Position numbers and translations under genes: made by a program | The notes under the pieces: generated by a model | Told to the model about the DNA's origin: nothing | What the model saw: only the letters and a program-made list of their open reading frames with translations | The model's database searches: none | Source of the DNA: JBDHWI01 sp964590135 | GTDB lineage: Bacteria; Chloroflexota; Anaerolineae; J036; Brachytrichaceae | Length of the DNA stretch: 64,000 bases | NCBI GenBank assembly: GCA_964590135.1 | Contig: CAZPVX010000013.1 | Location: 1-64,000 of the forward strand | Direction: 5' to 3' | Shown: positions 25,405-33,608 of the stretch, one piece after another | Layout of the letters: each line of letters opens with the position of its first letter | Position numbering within the stretch: position 1 is the first letter of the stretch

Positions 25405-26664
25405 ATGACACCGATCATCCAATCCTTGCACGCCCTTGAAATTCTGGATAGTCGTGGCCGGCCCACGGTGCAGACAACCTGCATATTGAGCGATGGCGCG
25501 CGCGCCAAAGCGTCGGTGCCGAGTGGCGCATCCACCGGTAAGGCGGAAGCGTTGGAAGTGCGCGACGGCGACCCGAAGCGCTATCGCGGTTTGGGCTGTC
25601 GCAATGCGGTGCATCATGTCAACACGACGATCGGCGAGGCGCTGAAGGGCAGGGCATTTGCATCACAGGCAGAACTGGACACAAAGATGCTGGCGCTGGA
25701 TGGCACACCAGACAAGGCCAGATTGGGCGCAAATGCCATCCTCTCGGTCAGCCTTGCCTTTGCGCGCGCATGCGCTGCGCAACAAAACGTGCCGCTGTAT
25801 CGGCACTTCGCGACGATAGCCGGCCTGCCTGTGCAAACGCTGCCGCGCCTGACAATCAACCTGTTCAGCGGCGGCAAGCACGCCGGCGGTCAAGCGCCTA
25901 TGCAAGACATCCTGCTCGTGCCGCTGGCGAGCACCATCCATGATTCGTTGGCGAAGGCCTTCGCTGTGTATTACGCTGCTGCCGAGTTGATCTTGCAGAA
26001 ATATGGCATGCGCACCCTGCGCGCCGATGAGGGTGGGCTTGCGCCGCCATTCGCATATCCTGATGCGATGCTCGAAGATGCGATTGCAGCGATTGAGGCT
26101 GCCGGCCTGCGCCCGGGCATCGATGTGGCGCTGGCGATCGATGTGGCGTCCTCGCATTTTTTTCGCGATGAGGTGTATCAACTCGGCGATGCGCGGCTCG
26201 ACAGCGCCGGCATGATCGCGCAGATCGCGGCATGGGTCGCGCGCTTTCCCATCGTCAGCGTGGAAGATGGTTTGAGCGAGGATGACTGGGCGCACTGGCC
26301 GGCGTTGTGCCGTGCTTTACGAGGGCGGGCCATTGCGCTGGGCGATGATTTCCTTTGCACGAATCCACAGCGCATCCAACGCGCCATCGATGCGCAGGCT
26401 GCCGATGCGCTGTTGTTGAAAGTCAACCAGATTGGCACATTGAGCGAGGCGTTGCAGGCGTTGAAGCAGGCCAGGGCTGCCGGCTGGAAGATCGTCGTCA
26501 GCGCGCGCAGCGGCGAGACTGAGGACAACTGGCTGGCTGACCTGGCAGTGGGCTGGGCCGGCGACTTCATCAAGATCGGCTCGATCACGCAGAGCGAGCG
26601 GCTGGCAAAATACAATCGCCTGCTGGAGATCGAGGCTGAGTCGCGATTGCCGCTGTCGGCTTGA
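25405..26664 (+). CDS. Divergent enolase-superfamily protein (enolase paralogue)
   Basis: A 419-residue protein aligned end to end with glycolytic enolase. It keeps PSGASTG (Ser ~42), His159 in GGKHAGG, the acid Glu209 in DEGGLAP, the metal ligands in ALAIDVASS, SVEDGLSEDDW and LGDDFLCTN, and the base Lys339 in LLKVNQIG. Two near-invariant residues differ: the HRSGE motif reads ARSGETED (Ala367 for His), and the QEF position reads QD (Asp168 for Glu). The loop NGGSHA is altered to FSGGKHAGG. The substitutions and operon partners suggest a dehydratase acting on a substrate other than 2-phosphoglycerate. It could still be a diverged enolase. Confidence 0.8.
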   Translation: MTPIIQSLHALEILDSRGRPTVQTTCILSDGARAKASVPSGASTGKAEALEVRDGDPKRYRGLGCRNAVHHVNTTIGEALKGRAFASQAELDTKMLALDGTPDKARLGANAILSVSLAFARACAAQQNVPLYRHFATIAGLPVQTLPRLTINLFSGGKHAGGQAPMQDILLVPLASTIHDSLAKAFAVYYAAAELILQKYGMRTLRADEGGLAPPFAYPDAMLEDAIAAIEAAGLRPGIDVALAIDVASSHFFRDEVYQLGDARLDSAGMIAQIAAWVARFPIVSVEDGLSEDDWAHWPALCRALRGRAIALGDDFLCTNPQRIQRAIDAQAADALLLKVNQIGTLSEALQALKQARAAGWKIVVSARSGETEDNWLADLAVGWAGDFIKIGSITQSERLAKYNRLLEIEAESRLPLSA

Positions 26665-26817
26665 AGTTGGCATCGTATTTCAACTGCGCCGGCCGGCGAT
26701 CAACTGCGCGCTGCCAATCACGCAAACAAGAGGGCTGAACAACTTTGTGGAAGCCTCAGCGCAGAGGTGCAAATCAAGCTGAATACCCCCGCTTCTCCGC
26801 GCCTCTGCGCTGGCCTC

Positions 26818-27642
26818 TCAGTGGAACTTGCGGCCGCTCTGCTCGCGGAAGCGCGCCAGTTCGGGGTACGCCCTGGTTGGGTCAGCGTAGTGGTTGCCGG
26901 CACGATCATTGCCGCGCGCGAGATAGATCTGATGCAGCACGCCCTTGTGGTTGACCACGCCGCTGGCGAAGCGCACGCTGGCCGGCATATAGCGCATGGT
27001 GTAGCCGCAACGTCGAATTTCGCTGGTGTTGGCTGCGCTGGCGTGCTGCAGCTTGCTGTCGTGCAAGCTGGCCTGGTTCGGCTGCAGTTCAATCGGCACC
27101 GCCAGTTGATCCTTGCGCTGCGATGGCTTGATCTCGGTGCTGAAAACGTTCTTGTTCGGGTCGACTGGATCATAATCGCTGAAGCCGTTGTCGTGTGAGC
27201 CGGGGATCACCACCATGCAGCCGTTCTGCGTAGTGGAGGGATCGATGGCGAGCCACACGGTGCAAACCTCCATGGGGTCGAGCTGCCCCTTCCAGTAGGC
27301 GCTGTCCTCGTGCCAGGGCACGCGCCGGCCATCGCCTTTGGGCTTGCAGATGAAGTGGCTGCTCCACAGCGCGATGTCCGGCCCGACGATCGGCTCAACC
27401 AGGTCAAGCACCTCATCGGCAAATAGCCATTCAAACAATTCAGTATGGGTGAAGTGCGGCACATCCATCGCCTCAGGGCGCTGGCCGGCCTCGAGGTTGT
27501 TCAGCAAATCTTCAAAGTAGGCCTTCAGCTTGTCAAACTTGGATTGGGGGAAGATCGGCTCGGTGACAACGAGATAGCCGTCGCGTTTATAGGTCTGCAC
27601 TTGCGCATCGCTCAAGCGCGGGTGGGTGATAGTCGTAGCCAT
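26818..27642 (-). CDS. Phytanoyl-CoA dioxygenase (PhyH)-family oxygenase
   Basis: A 274-residue Fe(II)/2-oxoglutarate oxygenase. The iron triad appears as H-x-D in PWHEDSAYW (about 106-114) plus a distal His in KLQHASAANTS (about 205), with a downstream Arg in RRCGYTMRYMP to hold 2-oxoglutarate. PhyH enzymes hydroxylate or halogenate varied small molecules. TATCAT six bases before the ATG at 27642 indicates a leaderless transcript. It is convergent with the enolase-like gene and divergent from the cystathionine beta-synthase-like gene, so its pathway is unclear. Confidence 0.85.
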   Translation of the reverse strand: MATTITHPRLSDAQVQTYKRDGYLVVTEPIFPQSKFDKLKAYFEDLLNNLEAGQRPEAMDVPHFTHTELFEWLFADEVLDLVEPIVGPDIALWSSHFICKPKGDGRRVPWHEDSAYWKGQLDPMEVCTVWLAIDPSTTQNGCMVVIPGSHDNGFSDYDPVDPNKNVFSTEIKPSQRKDQLAVPIELQPNQASLHDSKLQHASAANTSEIRRCGYTMRYMPASVRFASGVVNHKGVLHQIYLARGNDRAGNHYADPTRAYPELARFREQSGRKFH

Positions 27643-27755
27643 GGCCAAATGATAGGCGGAATGCGCATTTGTGCTGCCATCAACCCTCTTGCGTTTGATG
27701 GGAAAGGGCAGGGTGAGGGCTTCCCAACTTTGTCGACGCAATGCGTGATGCGTTT

Positions 27756-27836
27756 TTAGTGCGCGGGAATTGCTGCATGCCAACGGAAAGTCACGCCGGC
27801 GAGCACAATCGCGCCAGAAACCAGACGCGTCATCAT
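27756..27836 (-). CDS. Possible 26-residue single-helix membrane peptide
   Basis: On the minus strand an AGGAG (27850-27846) stands nine bases before ATGATG. The frame encodes 26 residues with a hydrophobic stretch (LVSGAIVLAGVTF) and an ending of His/Ala/Pro. It occupies the 308-base gap between the PhyH-like and cystathionine beta-synthase-like genes, which otherwise shows only the latter's promoter. The good ribosome-binding site is the main support; homologues were not assessed. Confidence 0.25.
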   Translation of the reverse strand: MMTRLVSGAIVLAGVTFRWHAAIPAH

Positions 27837-27938
27837 TCTTGTGTTCTCCTGCCATGCCATCATGCCGACATAGGCCGATTTTCACCCACGTTTTTTCGCT
27901 TCGTTGGGCGGATTAAGCGTTTTTCAAGAAACACTCAC

Positions 27939-27944
27939 TACAAT
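27939..27944 (+). promoter_or_regulatory. -10 hexamer TACAAT, leaderless start
   Basis: TACAAT is six bases upstream of the ATG at 27951, with no Shine-Dalgarno sequence in between. This places the transcription start at the initiation codon. Confidence 0.55.
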
Positions 27945-27950
27945 ACGCCC

Positions 27951-29348
27951 ATGAAGACCTATCCCGATGTGCGCGATTCGATCGTGGACACGATTGGCAA
28001 CACCCCGCTGGTGCGGCTGCACAAGGTGACGCGCGGCATTGCGCCGGATGTGCTGGCTAAGATCGAATACTTCAACCCGGGTGGCAGCGTGAAGGATCGC
28101 ATCGGCATTTCAATCATCGAGGATGCGGAGCGAAGCGGCACTTTGAAGCCGGGCGGAACCATCGTCGAGGCGACCAGCGGCAACACCGGCGTCGGCCTTG
28201 CCATTGCCGCTGCGGTCAAAGGCTACAAGACCATCTTCGTCATGCCCGACAAGATGAGCGACGAGAAGATCCGCACGCTGCGCGCATATGGCGCAAAGGT
28301 CGTCATCACGCCCACGGCAGTCGACAAGGATGACCCGCGCAGCTACTACAAAGTGGCCGAGCGAATGGTGCGCGAGACACCCAACGCGATTCTCGGCAAC
28401 CAATATCACAATCCGGCTAACCCGGCAGCGCATTACGCCACCACCGGCCCCGAAATCTGGGCGCAAACCGGCGGCAAGATCGACGTTTTCGTGTGCGGCA
28501 TGGGCACTGGCGGCACCATCACCGGCGCGACGCGCTACCTGAAGGAGAAGAACCCGCACATCAAGGTTGTCGGCGTGGATGTTGCCGGCTCGCTGTTGAT
28601 GGAGACCTGGAGGAGCGGCAAGATGCCGGATGATCCTATCCTCAAGACCTACAAGCTTGAAGGCATCGGCGAGGATTTTGTTCCCAGCACGCTCGATTTG
28701 GGCGTGTGCGATCTGGTGGTGCAGGTGAATGATCGCGAATCGTTCTTGATGGCGCGGCGCATCGTGCGCGAAGAGGGCATCTTCGTTGGCGGGTCGTGTG
28801 GCGCAGCTGTCGCCGGCGCGCTGCGCGCCATCCCGCAGTTGAATCTCACCAGTGAACACACTGTTGTGGTGCTGCTGCCCGATAGCGGCTCGCGCTATCT
28901 GAGCAAATTCTTCGATGACAACTGGATGCGTGATAACGGCTTCCTCAACACCGATTGGTCGCAAGGCACCGTCGGCGATTTCATCCAGGCGCACCGCCTG
29001 CGTCCTGTCGTCGTGGCGCACCCCGATGAAACGCTCAGCGTGGTCATCAAGCGCATGAAGCAGCACGACTTTTCGCAGTTGCCGGTGACGAATGGCGAAG
29101 GCCGGCTGAAGGGCATGGTGAGCGAGAGCGACATCCTGAACTACATGCTCGATAACTCGCATGCATCCTTCGGCGAGGTCACCATCGAACCGCTGATCCA
29201 CGGCGCCGCAACGGTGGATGAAAGCACCCCGCTGAATACGCTGAGCGATGTGCTGCAAAAGGCGAAAACCACCGTGCTGGTGGATGCCCAACAGCGCGTG
29301 AATGGCGTAATCACGATGATGGATGTAATCGACTTTTTGGCAGCATGA
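27951..29348 (+). CDS. Cystathionine beta-synthase-like PLP enzyme with CBS domain pair
   Basis: A 465-residue fold-type II PLP enzyme. The PLP lysine lies in FNPGGSVKDRIG (about 43-54), the substrate loop is EATSGNTGVGLA, and the phosphate cradle GTGGT is in CGMGTGGTITGATRYL (about 183-198). A C-terminal CBS pair (about 340-465, VVVAHPDETLSVVIKRMKQHDFSQLPV and TVLVDAQQRVNGVITMMDVIDFL) could bind adenosyl ligands as in eukaryotic CBS. It makes cystathionine from serine and homocysteine, or cysteine from acetylserine. Its stop overlaps the GNAT gene. Confidence 0.9.
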   Translation: MKTYPDVRDSIVDTIGNTPLVRLHKVTRGIAPDVLAKIEYFNPGGSVKDRIGISIIEDAERSGTLKPGGTIVEATSGNTGVGLAIAAAVKGYKTIFVMPDKMSDEKIRTLRAYGAKVVITPTAVDKDDPRSYYKVAERMVRETPNAILGNQYHNPANPAAHYATTGPEIWAQTGGKIDVFVCGMGTGGTITGATRYLKEKNPHIKVVGVDVAGSLLMETWRSGKMPDDPILKTYKLEGIGEDFVPSTLDLGVCDLVVQVNDRESFLMARRIVREEGIFVGGSCGAAVAGALRAIPQLNLTSEHTVVVLLPDSGSRYLSKFFDDNWMRDNGFLNTDWSQGTVGDFIQAHRLRPVVVAHPDETLSVVIKRMKQHDFSQLPVTNGEGRLKGMVSESDILNYMLDNSHASFGEVTIEPLIHGAATVDESTPLNTLSDVLQKAKTTVLVDAQQRVNGVITMMDVIDFLAA

Positions 29349-29803
29349 ATATCGTCGCCACTGCGGAGAGCTTCGCCATCACACGGTCTGGCCTGACCGA
29401 TCTGTTGCAGGTATGGCGGCTGAACCGCGCGTGTTTTCCGAGAGATGCGTACGATTTGTTGACGCTGTTCAACATGTCGGTCATGCCGGGGCTGACGCGC
29501 TTGAAAGTGGTGTCGGACGGTCGCATCGTTGGCTACGCCGCCGGCGAGATCATCAAGCGTGAAGGCTGCGGCTGGATCATCACGATCGGCGTGCACCCGC
29601 GTTACGCTGGTCACGGCATCGGCACAGCGTTGCTGCTGGCGACAGAGCGCAGTATGAACGCGAGCAGTGTGAAGCTGACAGTGCGTCGCAGCAACCAGCG
29701 CGCAATTCATCTCTACGAGCGCTGCGGTTACGTGTGGGTGAACACCTATCGCCGCTATTACCATGACGGTGAAGATGGGTTGGTGATGGAGAAACATCTT
29801 TGA
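29345..29803 (+). CDS. GNAT-family N-acetyltransferase (RimI-like)
   Basis: A 152-residue acetyltransferase with one GNAT fold. The acetyl-CoA loop reads IGVHPRYAGHGIGTALLLATE (about 79-99), followed by LTVRRSNQRAIHLYERCGYVWVNTYRRYY, very like RimI-type protein N-terminal acetylases. Translation starts in the ATGA overlap with the preceding gene. Substrate uncertain. Confidence 0.85.
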   Translation: MNIVATAESFAITRSGLTDLLQVWRLNRACFPRDAYDLLTLFNMSVMPGLTRLKVVSDGRIVGYAAGEIIKREGCGWIITIGVHPRYAGHGIGTALLLATERSMNASSVKLTVRRSNQRAIHLYERCGYVWVNTYRRYYHDGEDGLVMEKHL

Positions 29804-30549
29804 GCCATCGCCCCTACCCGCCGCCGGCGTCCCCGCCGGCGTTGCACATGGCATGGCATTTGCTGCTGTTCATGCACTGGCGCGTGCCGGCCGACGCGCT
29901 GCGCCGGCGCATCCCTGCGCGATTGAGCCTTGACACCTTCGATGGCAGCGCCTGGATTGCCGTTGTGCCATTCCACATGCGCCGCGTGCATCCTTTGCTT
30001 GCACCCGTGAATGTGCCAAAGCTGTCGGCGTTCGTCGAGTTGAATGTGCGGACGTATGTGACGCTGGATTGCAGACCAGGCGTGTGGTTTTTCTCACTGG
30101 ATGCAGAGAGCAAGCTCGCCGTGCGCGTGGCGCGTCGGCTTTTTCATCTGCCCTACATGGATGCGGAGATGCGGTGCGAGCTGCTCCCTCAACCCAACTC
30201 CCTCTTTTCGGAAGAGGAAGTCAAATACGATTCACATCGCACGCGCAAGGGCGCGCCGCCGGCGGAACTGGCAGTGCGCTACCAGCCATGCGGGCCAGCC
30301 TTCGCTGCTGCACCCGGCTCGCTCGAAGATTTCCTTACCGCGCGCTATTGCCTGTATTCTGCCGATCCACGCGGCAACCTCTATCGCGGTGAAATCGACC
30401 ATGCGCCATGGCCGCTGCAGCCGGCAAAGTGCGAGATCGCGCGCAACACCATGACTGAGCAGGTTGGCCTCGCGTTACCCGACCAGCCGCCACATCTTTT
30501 ATTTGCCCATCAGCTTGACGTGGTAGCGTGGTCACTCCAGAAGTGCTGA
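29800..30549 (+). CDS. DUF2071 (YqjF-like) protein
   Basis: A 249-residue protein with the DUF2071 pattern: an N-terminal MHWRVPADALRRRIPARLSLDTFDGSAWIAVVPFHM, then LSAFVELNVRTYV, GVWFFSLDAESKLAVRVARRLFHLPY and a C-terminal LYRGEIDHAPWPLQPAKCEI. The family relates to acetoacetate-decarboxylase-like folds but has no established function. It begins with a TTG overlapping the stop of the acetyltransferase gene (TTGA), an unusual start kept because the following residues match the family N-terminus. Confidence 0.8.
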   Translation: MSHRPYPPPASPPALHMAWHLLLFMHWRVPADALRRRIPARLSLDTFDGSAWIAVVPFHMRRVHPLLAPVNVPKLSAFVELNVRTYVTLDCRPGVWFFSLDAESKLAVRVARRLFHLPYMDAEMRCELLPQPNSLFSEEEVKYDSHRTRKGAPPAELAVRYQPCGPAFAAAPGSLEDFLTARYCLYSADPRGNLYRGEIDHAPWPLQPAKCEIARNTMTEQVGLALPDQPPHLLFAHQLDVVAWSLQKC

Positions 30550-30598
30550 GTTCCGCAAAACCGCGACTCGGCGTCTTGCATTCAGCACTTTGCACTTC

Positions 30599-31771
30599 AT
30601 GAACACCGGCATCTATCTGCATATTCCCTTCTGCCGCGCGCGGTGCAGCTACTGCGACTTCAATACCTACGTCGGCCTTGACGATCTATTCGAGCCATAT
30701 ACGCGCGCGCTGGAGCAGGAGATTCGACTTTCTACAAAGGCAAGCGAGCGAGTGCGAGAGGCAGAAAGTGCGAATGCCTCATCCCCTCTACAAAAGGCGT
30801 ATACGCTCTTCTTTGGCGGCGGCACGCCATCGCTGCTAGCGCCGGCGCAGTTGGGCCGGCTCATCCATGCCTGCCGCGAAACATTCGATCTGCCGGCGGA
30901 TGCTGAGATCACAGTCGAATGCAACCCTGGCACGGTGACGCGCGAATATTTGCGCGAATTGCGCGAATGCGGCGTCAACCGCCTGAGCTTCGGCGCGCAG
31001 AGCGCGCAACCCGATGAACTGAAGTTGCTGGGCCGTGAGCATGACTGGTCGCAGGTGGAAGCAGCCATCCAAAACGCGCGCGCCGCCGGCTTCGACAATC
31101 TCAACTTCGACCTGATCTTTGGGCTGCCGTGGCAGTCGCTGGATGCCTGGAAGCGCACTGTGCAGGCTGCGCTATTGCTTGCGCCCGATCACATCTCGCT
31201 GTATGCGCTGACGATCGAGGCTGGCACGCCCATGTATGACTGGACGCGGCGGGGTGAAGTGCCCTTCCCCGATCCTGATCTGGCTGCCGACATGTACGAC
31301 CATGCCGAGGATGTGCTGGGCGGCGCCGGCTTCAGCCACTACGAAATTTCGAACTGGTGCAAGCCTGGTCGCACGTGTGCGCACAATCTGATCTATTGGC
31401 GCAATGAACCCTACTACGGCCTGGGCGCCGGCGCGCATGGCTCCACCATTGCGCGCCGGCGCTGGAACGTGAAGCGGCCGGCGGAGTATGTGAGCCGCAT
31501 CGAACGCGGTGAATCCGTCGAGCTGAATCATGAAGATATTGACGCGCGCACCAGCCGCGGCGAGACGATGATGTTGGGGCTGCGTCTGCTGAACGAAGGC
31601 GTGGATGTGGAGCGCTTTGCTGAGCGATATGGCGCGCCACCGGCGCACTTTTACGCGCGCGAGTTGGACGAAGCCATGAGCAAAGGCTTGCTTGAGGTGA
31701 CGTCAGATTGCATTCGTTTGACTGAAAAGGGCCATTTCGTCAGCAATCAAGCCCTGAAACTGTTCATATGA
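30599..31771 (+). CDS. hemW: HemW-like radical SAM heme chaperone
   Basis: A 390-residue radical SAM protein of the HemW/HemN-like family. The start MNTGIYLHIPFCRARCSYCDFNTY carries the CxxxCxxC cluster motif (C12, C16, C19), and FFGGGTPSLL follows at about 80. It has the HemW ending (NEGVDVERFAERYG) and lacks HemN's extra N-terminal motif, so it is more likely a heme carrier for respiratory enzymes than a coproporphyrinogen oxidase. The residues around 45-65 (STKASERVREAESANASSPLQ) look like a small insertion. Confidence 0.88.
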   Translation: MNTGIYLHIPFCRARCSYCDFNTYVGLDDLFEPYTRALEQEIRLSTKASERVREAESANASSPLQKAYTLFFGGGTPSLLAPAQLGRLIHACRETFDLPADAEITVECNPGTVTREYLRELRECGVNRLSFGAQSAQPDELKLLGREHDWSQVEAAIQNARAAGFDNLNFDLIFGLPWQSLDAWKRTVQAALLLAPDHISLYALTIEAGTPMYDWTRRGEVPFPDPDLAADMYDHAEDVLGGAGFSHYEISNWCKPGRTCAHNLIYWRNEPYYGLGAGAHGSTIARRRWNVKRPAEYVSRIERGESVELNHEDIDARTSRGETMMLGLRLLNEGVDVERFAERYGAPPAHFYARELDEAMSKGLLEVTSDCIRLTEKGHFVSNQALKLFI

Positions 31772-31777
31772 AGTGAT

Positions 31778-32440
31778 TCACTTGTGCTGCTGCAACAGCC
31801 AGCGGTACAGGCGCGGATCGGCATAGGTGCGCGTCCACGCGTCATGGCCGGCGTCAGGATATACGGTCAGCTTGACTTTGCCACCGGCCTTGCGCAGCGC
31901 GCGCACCAGTGTTGTGGTCTCACTCAGAGGCACCTGTCTGTCTTTCGCGCCATGAAACGCCCACACCGGCGTATGGCGCAGGCCGGCGACGCGCTCAGGA
32001 TATCCAAGCATGTCGTCATAGCCGCCGCAGATTGGCACGACGGCCGCAAAGCGCTCAGGGTGCTCGCTGCCCAGATACCATGCGCCGTAGCCGCCCATGC
32101 TGAGGCCGGTGAGATACACCCTTTTCACATCGACCGCGTGCTTTGTGATCACGAAGTCGAGCAGCATGAGCAACGCATCGCGCTGCATGAGCCATGTGCT
32201 ATCGCGCGGACATTGTGGTGAGAGCGCAACGAAAGGGAATTCGGGTTGCTGCTCGACGATCTTTGGGATGCCGTGCTGTCTGACCGCATTCACATCGCTG
32301 CCGCGCTCGCCAGAGCCGTGCAGGAAGAGGATGAGCGGATGTTTCTTGCGTTGCGAATACGCCGGCGGCAGGTGCAGCAGGTAATCCAGTGTCCATCGCC
32401 GCGCGATGCGCCTGGAGAAGGTGTGAATGGTTTGCGTCAT
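31778..32440 (-). CDS. Alpha/beta hydrolase, esterase/PHB-depolymerase-like
   Basis: A 220-residue single-domain serine hydrolase. The oxyanion region is ILFLHGSGERGSD, the nucleophile elbow is LTGLSMGGYGAWY (about 115-127), Asp is in WAFHGAKDRQVPL and His in YPDAGHDAWTRTY, completing the triad. It resembles feruloyl esterase/carboxylesterase proteins with a GSGERG motif. There is no signal peptide, so it is cytoplasmic. It starts six bases after the stop of the EAD-GIFT gene and is the last gene of that three-gene operon. Confidence 0.85.
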   Translation of the reverse strand: MTQTIHTFSRRIARRWTLDYLLHLPPAYSQRKKHPLILFLHGSGERGSDVNAVRQHGIPKIVEQQPEFPFVALSPQCPRDSTWLMQRDALLMLLDFVITKHAVDVKRVYLTGLSMGGYGAWYLGSEHPERFAAVVPICGGYDDMLGYPERVAGLRHTPVWAFHGAKDRQVPLSETTTLVRALRKAGGKVKLTVYPDAGHDAWTRTYADPRLYRWLLQQHK

Positions 32441-32446
32441 GCAGCC

Positions 32447-33571
32447 TCATTCGCCGGCGAGCCAGCGCAACAGGTTATTCACGAACTGCTCATTGTGATT
32501 TTTGGCCGAGGCGTGTGTGAGCAAGTCCCATGTGCCGATCGCAATGGCGTCACCGCGATTGTTCACGAGGTCACTCGGCGCGCTTGCAGCCACCGGCCAC
32601 CATGGCAGATTGGGGATGAAGTAGAACCGATCGCTGCCTGTATTCAGCACCTCGGTCTGCAAATCGTATTGCGCGCTCGTCTCCATCATGCGCCCCAGCC
32701 AGTTTCTGCCCAGCGATACCAGCGCGCGTGCGCCTGGCTCGGCAGCAATCGTGCAGGCAGACGTCCAGCACACTCGCTGCACGCCAGCCAGCACTGCGTG
32801 CGTTCCCTCACTCACCTCATAATCGACCGGATTGTTGTAGGGCTTGTTGCCGGCAGACCAGGTGGCATGCGGCAATGCCTCGCCGGCGTCCAGCCAGTTC
32901 GCCACGCCTTTCTGCAGGCGCGTGGCATAGTCGTCTGGCACCACGATGTCGGTGTTGAAGCGCAGGCCAAAGCGTTCGGCCAGCAGGTTGATGCCCGACT
33001 CGTGGTGGCGCGGCCCCAACTCAAAGCCGAGCAGGGCGATGCGGCCGCCGTCGCGCACCCAGCGCACAATGGCCTCGATCACATCGTCGCGCATATCGCG
33101 CTGATGCCATGGCATGGGCATCAGCAGTCCCTGCCATGCGCTCAAGCGTCCCTCGCACAGTTGCGTCGGCTCAGTGATGAAGCCGGCGTCAATGCCGAGC
33201 GCGCCAGCCATGCTGCGCAGCCGGCTGAAGATCGTGTTGCGCCGACTGCGCGGCCATTCGGCCTGGCGATGGCTGATGTCGAGCAGCACGCCCTTGCCTG
33301 AGGCCGGCGGCTGCAAGGATGTGATTTCGTGTTGCGGGTCGCCGGTGTGTTGCTGCCAGTCGGCATTGGGCCAATCTTTCGCGGCTTGAGTGATGAACTC
33401 ACTCAACAGCCCGCGCTGTTGCAACATGCCAATGAAATCGAGCGCCTTCGCAAGGTAATCGTTGCCGCGCAGGTGGTCATACTTCACGCCCAGGCCGAGA
33501 CACAGCACCTCAAACTCATTCTGTGAGTAGCTGTTGATCAATTGGTGATACAGCCGGCCTTCGTAAGTCAT
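32447..33571 (-). CDS. Effector-associated (death-like) domain fused to a GATase1/GIFT-like domain
   Basis: A 374-residue protein of two parts. Residues 1-72 (MTYEGRLYHQLINSYSQNEF, LCLGLGVKYDHLRGNDYLAKAL, MLQQRGLLSEFITQA, PNADW) match the small helical effector-associated adaptor domains that link components of NTP-dependent bacterial conflict systems. Residues about 92-374 look like a class I glutamine-amidotransferase-like/GIFT fold: GKGVLLDISHRQAEWP, LLMPMPWHQRDM, VIEAIVRWVRDGGRIALLGFE, and the closing IAIGTWDLLTHASAKNHNEQ and LLRWLAGE. No catalytic Cys-His pair is evident, so it may bind ligand. GGAGAAG precedes ATG 33571. It is central in a tight operon. Confidence 0.6.
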   Translation of the reverse strand: MTYEGRLYHQLINSYSQNEFEVLCLGLGVKYDHLRGNDYLAKALDFIGMLQQRGLLSEFITQAAKDWPNADWQQHTGDPQHEITSLQPPASGKGVLLDISHRQAEWPRSRRNTIFSRLRSMAGALGIDAGFITEPTQLCEGRLSAWQGLLMPMPWHQRDMRDDVIEAIVRWVRDGGRIALLGFELGPRHHESGINLLAERFGLRFNTDIVVPDDYATRLQKGVANWLDAGEALPHATWSAGNKPYNNPVDYEVSEGTHAVLAGVQRVCWTSACTIAAEPGARALVSLGRNWLGRMMETSAQYDLQTEVLNTGSDRFYFIPNLPWWPVAASAPSDLVNNRGDAIAIGTWDLLTHASAKNHNEQFVNNLLRWLAGE

Positions 33572-33608
33572 CACTTCTCCGTGTGTGAAGCGCATCTGGC
33601 ATATCACC

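Noticed and set aside
28110..29291. A 393-residue minus-strand frame opposite the cystathionine beta-synthase-like gene
   Set aside because: It is a shadow frame; the plus strand has a complete enzyme with all motifs.
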